DNA of 34,211 nt, from the NCBI GenBank assembly GCA_902812425.1, contig CADDZK010000003.1, forward strand, positions 1 to 34,211, given 5' to 3'. The position numbers were made by a program, and so were the translations under genes. Origin of the DNA: Actinomycetota bacterium. Its GTDB lineage: Bacteria > Actinomycetota > Rubrobacteria > Rubrobacterales > Rubrobacteraceae. Shown here one piece after another: positions 26,970 through 34,211 of this stretch. Positions within the stretch are counted from its first letter, which is position 1; every line of letters begins with the position of its first letter. The notes beneath the pieces were generated by a model. That model was given only the letters and a program-made list of their open reading frames with translations, was not told the origin of the DNA and made no database searches.

Positions 26970-29866
26970 GCTCCGGAGGAGACAGAACGCAGCGCCTCTT
27001 TTAGCCGCTGAATCTCTGACTGGAGCGCCTCCTTCCGGTCATAGTCCTCGCTCTCCCTCTTGCTTCGTTCGCGGCTCAGTATCGCCAGTCGCAACCAGGC
27101 CTCGCGCACGGAGGTTTCGGAAGGGTATAGCCTCTCGCCCTGGGAGGCGAGAGCACCGATCTGATCCATCAACGGCCTGGCCCTCTCGTCTGAGAGCAAG
27201 GCATCGAAATCTTCGCCCCGATGTTCTTTTAACAGCGTGAACATCCTGGCGTGGGCATCGTCCCGAAAATCCTCGGCGCGCAGCGTCAAGGGCTCAGGGA
27301 GCTCCTGGGTCTGTACGCCGTCCTCCAGAAGGGGTGCGGTGAGGTCGGGCCTGGCGAGAATGAGGGCGAGCACAGCGCTACCGGCTTCCGTGTGAGGATC
27401 AGCCGGGCCATCTCTCCGTGAGGAGAACTCCCGCCCGGCGACCGGCTCCGGGGACTGCAGGACCTCGGGGCTAACCCCGAGGGATTCGGTGGCAAGACGG
27501 AGGGCCTCACGGTAGAGGACTGGGTCTTTGATCTCCCGAATCATGTTCTTTATCTCGGGTACGGCCTTGGAGCGCTGTGTGGCATCAGCTCCCCTGGTAC
27601 GGGCGACGATGCGCCGGATGCCGTACTCGAGGACTGGCAAGGCACCCTTCAACAACTCCTCGAACTCCTCTGGCGGATGCTCCAGTAGCCAGTCTGCTGG
27701 ATCGTCGGGCAGACGCAGGACACGGAGATCCAGCTTCAAATCGGCCGCCGTCGCCGCCGCCCGCTCTATCGCCTTCTCTCCAGCTGCGTCGGGGTCGAAG
27801 AGGACGTAGATCCTGTCAGCGTAGCCGCTGAGCATGCGCAGGTGGCCAGGGGTGGTGGCCGTACCGAGCGTGGCCACCGCGTTCTTGATGCCAGACTGAT
27901 AGAGCATCAGCACGTCTGTGTAGCCCTCGACGACGAGTGCCGCGCGTTCCCTGCGGATCGCTTCTGAGACCTGCGGGAACCCGTAGAGAAGGTCTCGCTT
28001 GTTGAATATTTCTGTCTCGGGAGAGTTGAGGTACTTGGGCTGGGCGTCCCCGAGCGTCCTAGCCCCGAAGCCTACGATCCTGCCCCGCCGGTCCGAGATG
28101 GGGAAGGTGATCCTACCCGCAAACCTCTCCCCACCCCGCGACGAAAGAAGACCTGCCGCCTCCAGAACACGCCTGTCGAAGTCCAGCCTCCTCGCCGCTT
28201 CCGTAAACCCCGGAACACCCCGCGGTGGCGTAAATCCCAGGCGAAATTCTTCTATAGTAGAACGCTCTATATGGCGTTCTTGCAGGTAGCGGCGGGCCTG
28301 GCCTGCTTCGGGGGATTGGGATCTCAGGAGGTATTTATGGTAGTAGACGGCGGCGGCTGCGAGGGCTTTGTGGATCTCGCGTCGGCGGAGGGTGCGTTGC
28401 CTTGCTGCGTCGGGGTCTCCCCCACCTTCGAATTGCAGATCCACACCCGAGCGTTCGGCGAGGTAGGAGACGGCTTCGGCGAAGTCGAAGGACTTGAGGT
28501 CCATAACGAGCTTGATAGCGTCGCCGCCCCTCTGGCAGTTGTGGGTTATACCCATCTTGGTAAGGAAAGTGTGGGAACCTGTTGTGGTGATGTCCACGAC
28601 CGTCGTCGGCTCGTCTCGCACACTCTGCACCTCATTGACGACCGACAAGTAATACTGCATGCCGTCGATCTCGGTAAAGAAACCTCTCAATGATTCTTTG
28701 CTCAAGATGTGAATGTAGTAGGCTGTTCTATGCTTCGTGCCGTCCCTCCCCCTACGAGCGGGTATAGACGACAAAGAGGACACCTTGCCCGCTTGAACGC
28801 ACAAGGCGAAGATACCGTAGGCTAACTCCTCTGAAACCGTGGTAGCGCTCGTCGTACCGTTGCTGGTACGGCCGTCTCCATCAACGTAGCCTTCTATGAG
28901 CGACGCCTGACATTCCACCGTCCAGTTCAGGACGTCAATCGGCACCCTCTTGTTCGCGCAGCCGCGTCCGAACCAGTGGCCGAAGAGCATCGAAAGATCC
29001 GTGCTGGAACAGGTAACTTCGCAGATGCTCTTGTGCGGCCTCAGGAGGCAGGTGCTGGACTTACCAAATTCCTCTTTCAGAGTCTCCACCACCCTCGCGG
29101 CCAGACTCTTCGCTTCGTGGATACCGAAGCTCCACTTGACCCCTCCCCTGTACAGCGATCCCTCGGCGAGCCAGATACCGTACAACCAGGCTGTCCTGGG
29201 GTTCACAGGCAGATCCGTGATCCGCCGCGTTCGCGGCCCCTTGGTATAAGGTTTGATCACGTACTCGCCTGGGAGAGGTAAGTCGTGACGTTCCTCGTCA
29301 GGAACGACGGGGTAAAGCCAGAAGTCACCCTCGCGGACTTCCGAGGCGTGCTCTACAGAGAGTCGGACATCTGCGTTCTTCTTGCTATGCCTGCTAGAGA
29401 AGCGAAGGTTCTTCCCCCCCGACTGCCTGGTGTGGACCCTGGGGATAGCGCGTAGTGCCTCTTCCCTCTTTACGAATACACACCAATGGTCCGGCGTAAG
29501 CTCGATACCTTCTTTCGCGGCACCAGTCCTCAGGAGCATGGTGGGGCCTGACTTGAACCATTTGTCGGTCACCGTCTCGCGGTGTCCGTCCAGACCGATT
29601 ACCTCGTCGCCTGGTTCGACCGCGCCTATCGGGATCAAACCCCGCGAGGTCCAGATACGCTCATTGGCCTCCAAACACCCGAAACAGTAGTAGAAGCCCC
29701 GATCGGGGGAGACGCTGAAGGACGGTGTCTTCTCCTGGTGGTCAGGGTAGGGGCAGAGGCCGGCGAAGCGGGCCCCCTGGCGCTTCAGGGCTGTGAACTC
29801 GGAGGTGACTTCGACGATGTTCGCCGCCTCCCGGACCTCCTCGATGCTGCGTTGTGAGATCCTCAA
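26966..29866 (-). CDS. dnaG: DNA primase DnaG precursor containing an intein
   Basis: DnaG synthesises RNA primers for replication. The 966-residue precursor splits into N-extein 1-63, intein 64-443 and C-extein 444-966; spliced length is 586. The zinc ligands are Cys38, His43 and Cys61 in the N-extein and Cys444 after splicing (CFG joined to CQRGGD). The spacing C-x4-H (CPYPDHQEKTPSF) is two longer than the usual C-x2-H. The catalytic core shows RFAGRITFPISDRRGRIVGF (581-600), the Toprim EGYTDV (647-652) and DPDAAG (691-696; usually DGDxAG). The TTG start has GGAGG seven bases upstream. ppc lies divergently upstream, two tRNAs downstream. Confidence 0.96.
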   Translation of the reverse strand: MRISQRSIEEVREAANIVEVTSEFTALKRQGARFAGLCPYPDHQEKTPSFSVSPDRGFYYCFGCLEANERIWTSRGLIPIGAVEPGDEVIGLDGHRETVTDKWFKSGPTMLLRTGAAKEGIELTPDHWCVFVKREEALRAIPRVHTRQSGGKNLRFSSRHSKKNADVRLSVEHASEVREGDFWLYPVVPDEERHDLPLPGEYVIKPYTKGPRTRRITDLPVNPRTAWLYGIWLAEGSLYRGGVKWSFGIHEAKSLAARVVETLKEEFGKSSTCLLRPHKSICEVTCSSTDLSMLFGHWFGRGCANKRVPIDVLNWTVECQASLIEGYVDGDGRTSNGTTSATTVSEELAYGIFALCVQAGKVSSLSSIPARRGRDGTKHRTAYYIHILSKESLRGFFTEIDGMQYYLSVVNEVQSVRDEPTTVVDITTTGSHTFLTKMGITHNCQRGGDAIKLVMDLKSFDFAEAVSYLAERSGVDLQFEGGGDPDAARQRTLRRREIHKALAAAAVYYHKYLLRSQSPEAGQARRYLQERHIERSTIEEFRLGFTPPRGVPGFTEAARRLDFDRRVLEAAGLLSSRGGERFAGRITFPISDRRGRIVGFGARTLGDAQPKYLNSPETEIFNKRDLLYGFPQVSEAIRRERAALVVEGYTDVLMLYQSGIKNAVATLGTATTPGHLRMLSGYADRIYVLFDPDAAGEKAIERAAATAADLKLDLRVLRLPDDPADWLLEHPPEEFEELLKGALPVLEYGIRRIVARTRGADATQRSKAVPEIKNMIREIKDPVLYREALRLATESLGVSPEVLQSPEPVAGREFSSRRDGPADPHTEAGSAVLALILARPDLTAPLLEDGVQTQELPEPLTLRAEDFRDDAHARMFTLLKEHRGEDFDALLSDERARPLMDQIGALASQGERLYPSETSVREAWLRLAILSRERSKRESEDYDRKEALQSEIQRLKEALRSVSSGA
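28538..29677 (-). mobile_element. DnaG intein with LAGLIDADG homing endonuclease domain
   Basis: 380 residues inserted between Gly63 and Cys444 of DnaG. Splicing blocks: A begins at Cys64 (CLEANERIWT, then GAVEPGDEVIGLDG); B is LTPDHWCV (His127); F is VVDITTTGSHTFL (His432); G is THNC, with His442, Asn443 and the +1 Cys444. Endonuclease blocks: C LYGIWLAEG (228-236, acid Glu235), D NKRVPIDVL, E LIEGYVDGDG (323-332, acid Asp331). All catalytic positions for splicing and both endonuclease acids are present, so it looks like a full, active intein. Base use is partly different: 25 G/C in the 60 bases at 28681-28740 against 39 in 29821-29880. Confidence 0.95.
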
Positions 29867-29879
29867 TCCCGGTCCTCCG

Positions 29880-29902
29880 TTGTACCTATGTACAAATATT
29901 TG
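29880..29902. promoter_or_regulatory. Two overlapping palindromes between dnaG and ppc
   Basis: TTGTAC-CTAT-GTACAA (29880-29895) is a perfect 6-bp inverted repeat, overlapped by the perfect 10-base palindrome CAAATATTTG (29893-29902). They lie just upstream of the dnaG ribosome binding site in the divergent region and could be an operator. No regulator is suggested by context, and no convincing -35/-10 pair could be placed for either gene. Confidence 0.35.
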
Positions 29903-29971
29903 CGTTCTGTCGTGGTCTGGACCGAGGGTAATGTTACTCTACCAGGCGTGAATATCCGCGATAGATCTACG

Positions 29972-32767
29972 ATGGTGCCCGAGTCGGGGTATGCTGACCT
30001 CCCGCCGGGGATCGGCTTCGAGCCCAAAGACGAGCCGCTGCGAAGGGACATCAACCTTCTCGGGCGGGTGCTAGGCAGGATCCTCATCGAACAGGAGGGT
30101 GAGGACCTCTTGGAGACCGAAGAGGAGTTACGGCTGCTGTGCAAGCGGTTGCGCTTCGACTACGACTCCAACCTCGACGAACAACTCAGACGGCGGATAG
30201 ACGCCATGAGCGTCGGGGAGTTGCGACGTATCGTGCGCGCCTACTCCGTGTACTTTCAACTGGTGAACATCGCGGAGCGCTACCACAGGGTCAGGCGCAG
30301 GAGACAGTACGAATCCTCGCCGGGCAACCCACCTCAGCGCGCCTCGGTGGCCAGCGCGCTCGCGCGCCTCAAGAGCGAAGGTCTCGTGCAAAGTGCGTTG
30401 CGGAGGGTGCTGGAGAGAATGTCGGTGGGGCTCGTCCTTACGGCGCATCCGACGGAGGCCATGAGGCGGAGCGTCAGGCGCAAGCACGTCAGGATCGGGG
30501 AGATGCTCGAGTCCATGGAGTCCTCTGCACTCACGTGGAAGGAGCAGAGGCGTCTGGAGGAGGATCTCGCGGAGGAGATCACCATCCTGTGGCAGACCGA
30601 CGAGCTGAGGGTCCGCCGGCCCGAGGTCAAGCAGGAGATAGAACGGACGCTCCTCTTCTTCGAAAATCCTTTGATCTCAGCGACCCTCGAAGCGTATCGG
30701 GAGTTCGAGGACGAGCTCTCCCGCCAGTTCCCGGAAGGTACCCCGAGCCTGGGCCGCGTCCTCGAGTTCGGCTCGTGGGTTGGCGGCGACCAGGACGGCA
30801 ATCCTTTCGTCGAGCCCGAGATGATAACCACCGCACTCGGTCTTCACCGTGAGATCATCCTCAAGCGCCACCTCGCCTCCGTACGGTGGATGACGGATCA
30901 CATGAGCCAGTCTGCGAGGATGATCCCTGTCTCAGAAGATTTGCGCCGCTCGGTCAAGCGGGACGAAGATCTCATGCCGGAAGTAGCCGAGCGCTACCGC
31001 GGGATCGACCCGAACGAGACCTACCGCCGCAAACTTCTGTTCATGGCCGAGCGCCTGCGGCGCACGCTTGAGCGACCAGAATCGTCTGCAGCCTATCCCG
31101 GCGTGACGGAGTTCCTGCACGACCTCTCGACCATCCGCGACAGCCTGCTGCAGAACGACGGGGAACGCGTCGCCGAAGGCGCTCTGCGGGATCTCATCCG
31201 CCAGGCCGAGGTCTTCGGCTTCCACCTGGCGAAGCTGGACGTGCGCCAGGAGAGCGCCACGGTGGTGAACGCCGTCGCCGAGCTGGTCTCCGCAAACACG
31301 GGTGAAGACCTTCTGGATAGGGACGAGGCGGAGCGCGCAGGGCTCCTGCGGAACCTCCTCGCTGCCCCTGACCTCCGGCTCCCGGAGCCGGAAGACATCT
31401 CGGAAGAGTCACACAAAGTCCTCGAAACCTTCGAGCGCATCAGGCGCGCGAAGGAAGACTTCTCGGGCACCCCGATCGAGACGTTCGTCTTGAGCATGGC
31501 CCACCACGCGAGCGACGTCCTGAGCGTACAGTTGCTCGCCCGCCGGGCAGGACTCCTGGAGGCGGACGAGAACGGCACCTGCACCGCGAACTACCTCAAG
31601 GTCTCGCCCCTCTTCGAGACCGTCGACGACCTGAAGCGCGCGCCCGAAGTACTGCGTTATCTGCTCGAAGATCCCTTCTACCGTTCATCGCTCCGGGAGA
31701 GCGACGACCTGCAGGAGATAATGCTCGGCTACAGCGACTCGGGCAAGGACGCAGGCTACATCACGAGCAACTGGACCCTGTACGAGGCCCAGGGTCTGCT
31801 CTCCTCGGTCGCCCACGACTTCGGGGTGGACCTGCGGCTCTTCCACGGTCGAGGCGGCAGCGCGGGACTCGGAGGAGGCCCGAGCTACCAGGCGATCATG
31901 GCCCAACCCCCCGACACCTTGCGAGGCAAGATCCGGATAACCGAGCAGGGAGAGGTGATCTCTTTCAAGTACAGCATGCGGGGCTTGGCCCGCCGCAACC
32001 TCGACACCGTGCTCGCGGCCGTCCTCGAAGCTTCGGCCGACGACACCCCGCGCGAACCTGAATCCCACTGGGTCGAGACGATGGAAGAGCTCTCTTCAGA
32101 GGCCCATGAGGCCTACCGGGGCCTGGTCTACGAAGATGAGGACTTCCTGGCCTTCTTCTCCGAGTCATCCCCTATCAGCGAGCTCTCGCTGCTCAACATG
32201 GGCAGCAGGCCCGCGCGCAGGATGCAGAACCCGGAGGTGGATGGCCTCAGGGCTATACCCTGGGTGTTCGCCTGGACCCAGAACCGCTTCCTGCTCCCAT
32301 CCTGGTACGGCGCGGGAACAGCCCTGAGCGGCTACACGGCTACGGAAGGGGGGCTTGCTGTACTCCGCGAGATGTACGGGGGATGGCCTTTCTTCCGGAC
32401 GCTCGTCGACTTCATGCAGATGACCCTGGCGAAGAGCGACCTGCGGATAGCCAAACACTACACCTCGCTGGTCTCAGACCCCGCGACCCGAGAACGGCTG
32501 TGGGCCAGGATCTCCGCCGAGCACGCCGCCTGCGTGGAGGCGCTGCTCCAGATCACAGGCAACGAGAACCTCCTCGACGATAGCCCCGTGCTCCAGAGAT
32601 CGATACGCCTGCGTAACCCCTACGTGGACCCGCTCTCCTACGTTCAGGTAACGCTCCTGCGCAGGCTGCGCGCCCTCCCTGAAGATGCCCCCGAGCGCGA
32701 GGGCGTGCTGAATACCCTGCTGCTCACCATCTCTGGAGTATCCTCAGGGATGCTGAACACCGGCTGA
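29972..32767 (+). CDS. ppc: Phosphoenolpyruvate carboxylase
   Basis: Ppc carboxylates PEP to oxaloacetate, replenishing the TCA cycle. From ATG 29972 it has 931 residues. The frame opens earlier (ATG 29888), but that ATG lies inside a palindrome 21 bases from dnaG, lacks a Shine-Dalgarno, and homologues begin near LRRDINLLGRVLG. Motifs: VLTAHPTE (catalytic His159), GSWVGGDQDGNPF, GYSDSGKDAGY, FHGRGG (His625, Arg627), RAIPWVFAWTQNRFLLPSW, and the C-terminal NTG. In the glycine-rich loop the second Arg of GRGG-x2-GRGG is Leu633 (codon CTC, 31868-31870). That Arg is required for carboxylation in E. coli (Arg587). No N-terminal phosphorylation site is visible. Confidence 0.95.
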   Translation: MVPESGYADLPPGIGFEPKDEPLRRDINLLGRVLGRILIEQEGEDLLETEEELRLLCKRLRFDYDSNLDEQLRRRIDAMSVGELRRIVRAYSVYFQLVNIAERYHRVRRRRQYESSPGNPPQRASVASALARLKSEGLVQSALRRVLERMSVGLVLTAHPTEAMRRSVRRKHVRIGEMLESMESSALTWKEQRRLEEDLAEEITILWQTDELRVRRPEVKQEIERTLLFFENPLISATLEAYREFEDELSRQFPEGTPSLGRVLEFGSWVGGDQDGNPFVEPEMITTALGLHREIILKRHLASVRWMTDHMSQSARMIPVSEDLRRSVKRDEDLMPEVAERYRGIDPNETYRRKLLFMAERLRRTLERPESSAAYPGVTEFLHDLSTIRDSLLQNDGERVAEGALRDLIRQAEVFGFHLAKLDVRQESATVVNAVAELVSANTGEDLLDRDEAERAGLLRNLLAAPDLRLPEPEDISEESHKVLETFERIRRAKEDFSGTPIETFVLSMAHHASDVLSVQLLARRAGLLEADENGTCTANYLKVSPLFETVDDLKRAPEVLRYLLEDPFYRSSLRESDDLQEIMLGYSDSGKDAGYITSNWTLYEAQGLLSSVAHDFGVDLRLFHGRGGSAGLGGGPSYQAIMAQPPDTLRGKIRITEQGEVISFKYSMRGLARRNLDTVLAAVLEASADDTPREPESHWVETMEELSSEAHEAYRGLVYEDEDFLAFFSESSPISELSLLNMGSRPARRMQNPEVDGLRAIPWVFAWTQNRFLLPSWYGAGTALSGYTATEGGLAVLREMYGGWPFFRTLVDFMQMTLAKSDLRIAKHYTSLVSDPATRERLWARISAEHAACVEALLQITGNENLLDDSPVLQRSIRLRNPYVDPLSYVQVTLLRRLRALPEDAPEREGVLNTLLLTISGVSSGMLNTG

Positions 32768-33186
32768 CGCGCCAAGGTGCAAAATCCCGGCCTCTGTGGC
32801 CTTGAAGCCACAGCCATCGTAGAAGCTCCTCAGATGAGGCTCGAAGTCCACGTGCAACCATTCTACGTTCCGGTCCCTGGCATCGGCCACAGCCCTCATT
32901 ACCAGGCTACGGCCGATGCCGCGACGGCGCATCTCGGGATGGACGGTAGTGTCGAGGATGAAAGCGTGAATACCACCGTCCCATGCGACGTTGACGAACC
33001 CGACGAGCCACCGCTCCCTGTACGCGCAGAGGTATACGAGGCTCCGGTTCACCACTGAACTCCAGTCCCGCGGCGTGTGTCCGTACCATCCCGCAGCGAA
33101 CAGCTCGTCGAGCTCCTGCGAACTGACGTGGGATCGACGCGATACACGATGCGATCTTCGGTCGAGCCGCTCTCGTCGCGACTCAC
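32744..33186 (-). pseudogene. GNAT acetyltransferase with an apparent one-base frameshift near 33125
   Basis: The C-terminal 103 codons (33055 to 32744) encode a GNAT core: LVGFVNVAWDGGIHAFILDTTVHPE, then the acetyl-CoA loop RRRGIGRSL and a C-terminal FYDGCGFKATEAG. The same frame continues upstream as ELDELFAAGWYGHTPRDWSS without any start codon, while GTG 33186 in another frame gives VSRDESGSTEDRIVYRVDPT, a fitting N-terminus. Joining them near 33125-33130 needs one extra base and yields about 147 residues, a normal GNAT. So the gene looks broken, or the sequence has an indel. Substrate is unknown. Its 3' end overlaps convergent ppc by 24 bases. Confidence 0.65.
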
Positions 33187-33193
33187 GGTCTTC

Positions 33194-34177
33194 TCAAGCG
33201 AAGATCTCACCCCGCGGCAGGAAGAGCCGCCTGTACCTCGCAAGGGCGTATCGGTCCGTCATCCCGGCCACGAAGTCTATGGTCTCGGTGATTGGGTCGG
33301 GGTCGCTCGTCGTCCGCTCCTCGGGGTGCTCGAGGTAGTACTCGAAGAGCGCCGTAACCACACCCGCCGCCTTCTGGTTCTCCCGCGAGTTCGGGTTGTT
33401 GTACACGTGCCTGAAAAGCCACGCCCTCAACTCCATCAGCGCCTCGTATACCGAATCAGAGAGAGATATCTCACCTTTCGCTTCAGAGTTATAGATCATG
33501 TCTCTTACGAGGGTATCGATCCTGACGCTCATCTGCTCCCCGAGGACCGAGATCGGGGTCTTCGGGAGGTCGTGCCGGGAGATTATTCCCGCGCGCAAAG
33601 CGTCGTCTACGTCGTGGTTGACGTACGCTATGCGGTCGGCGACGCGCACGATCTCACCCTCCCTCGTAGATGGATAGCCCTCTCCAGTATGGTTACGTAT
33701 GCCGTCTCTCACCTCGAATGTGAGGTTCAATCCGTCCCCTCCCTTTTCGAGATGGTCGACGACGCGCAGGGAGTGCTCGTTGTGGCGGAAGGTGCGTCCG
33801 TGGGCGGAGAGGGCGCTGGAGAGGGCGTCTTCTCCTGTGTGCCCGAACGGGGTATGTCCGAGGTCGTGGCCGAGCGAGATCGCCTCCGTAAGGTCTTCGT
33901 TGAGGCCGAGAGAGCGAGCTATGGTCCTTGATATCTGCATCATCTCGAGGGTGTGCGTCAGGCGCGTCCTGAAGTGGTCGCCATCGGGGGAGATGAAGAC
34001 CTGGGTCTTGTGCATGAGCCTGCGAAAAGCCTTGGCGTGGATTATGCGGTCACGGTCACGTTGGAAGGCGTTGCGGACGCCGTCTGGAGGTTCTGGCCTC
34101 GGGCGCCCTGCGCTCTCCTCTACGGCCCATGCAGAAGGGTCGTGCCGGAGGCCGGGTCTCGGACGAGGAGCACTCAT
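33194..34177 (-). CDS. dgt: Deoxyguanosinetriphosphate triphosphohydrolase-like protein (HD domain)
   Basis: These HD-domain enzymes hydrolyse dNTPs to nucleoside and triphosphate, shaping the dNTP pool. The 327-residue protein has HAKAFRRLMHKTQVF, the first metal His in RTRLTHTLEM (His75), the HD pair in SLGHDLGHTPFGH (His104, Asp105), HNEHSLRVVDHLE, and the last metal Asp in VADRIAYVNHDVDDA. Length fits the type 2 subfamily. dgt next to dnaG is common in actinobacteria; here ppc and the acetyltransferase lie between them. Starting at ATG 34177, about 30 bases from the right edge, no good Shine-Dalgarno is seen. Confidence 0.93.
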   Translation of the reverse strand: MSAPRPRPGLRHDPSAWAVEESAGRPRPEPPDGVRNAFQRDRDRIIHAKAFRRLMHKTQVFISPDGDHFRTRLTHTLEMMQISRTIARSLGLNEDLTEAISLGHDLGHTPFGHTGEDALSSALSAHGRTFRHNEHSLRVVDHLEKGGDGLNLTFEVRDGIRNHTGEGYPSTREGEIVRVADRIAYVNHDVDDALRAGIISRHDLPKTPISVLGEQMSVRIDTLVRDMIYNSEAKGEISLSDSVYEALMELRAWLFRHVYNNPNSRENQKAAGVVTALFEYYLEHPEERTTSDPDPITETIDFVAGMTDRYALARYRRLFLPRGEIFA

Positions 34178-34211
34178 GCCGGATGCCGGGTGAGCCGGGG
34201 CCCGACGAGCG

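Noticed and set aside
29888-29971. N-terminal extension of ppc from ATG 29888
   Set aside because: The ATG sits in a palindrome, has no Shine-Dalgarno, leaves 21 bases to dnaG, and the added 28 residues do not resemble PEP carboxylase N-termini.
33049-33243. A 64-residue minus-strand open frame between dgt and the acetyltransferase as its own gene
   Set aside because: Only its part after GTG 33186 looks like protein, and it fits as the missing acetyltransferase N-terminus; the rest is low-complexity overlap with dgt.

Overview
The window is a high-GC, densely packed bacterial chromosome segment. Gene content and order point to a deep-branching actinobacterium, most likely Rubrobacter or a relative: divIVA-yggT-proC-sepF-yggS-pgeF sit downstream of ftsZ, a pyr operon follows, and GTG/TTG starts with stop/start overlaps are common. 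The genus is an inference; no rRNA is present.

Layout. From about 26.4 kb down to position 1, nearly everything reads on the minus strand as one chain. First comes the division and wall (dcw) cluster: mraZ, rsmH, ftsL-like, ftsI, murF, mraY, murD, ftsW, murG, murC, ftsQ, ftsA, ftsZ. Next are pgeF, yggS, sepF, proC, yggT, divIVA, a DUF167 gene and an RluD-type pseudouridine synthase. Last is a pyrimidine operon, pyrR, pyrB, pyrC, carA, carB, with carB running off the left edge. murE, murB and ddl are absent from their usual places. To the right are a CAT-anticodon tRNA, tRNA-Asn and dnaG (minus), ppc (plus), a GNAT acetyltransferase and a dGTPase (minus).

Main discoveries. (1) dnaG carries an in-frame 380-residue intein with LAGLIDADG homing-endonuclease motifs, placed exactly before the fourth zinc ligand of the primase zinc finger. 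(2) mraZ probably starts at a CTG codon. Just upstream are three GTGGR boxes at 10-bp spacing, the known MraZ operator pattern, the last overlapping the ribosome binding site. (3) A hairpin with the PyrR hexaloop consensus CNGNGA abuts the pyrR Shine-Dalgarno, suggesting translational autoregulation. (4) murF has an in-frame TAG at codon 214, although TAG is a normal stop elsewhere here. (5) The acetyltransferase has a one-base frameshift. (6) PEP carboxylase has Leu in place of a catalytic Arg of its GRGG-x2-GRGG motif. Items 4-6 are each one-base differences, so sequence error must be excluded before any biology is built on them.

How the genes work together. The dcw genes make lipid II (MurC, D, F, MraY, MurG), polymerise and cross-link it (FtsW, FtsI) and build the divisome (FtsZ, FtsA, SepF, FtsQ, FtsL). 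DivIVA and YggT are polarity and membrane factors. The pyr genes make carbamoyl phosphate and take it to dihydroorotate, and so feed the UTP used for UDP-linked wall precursors.
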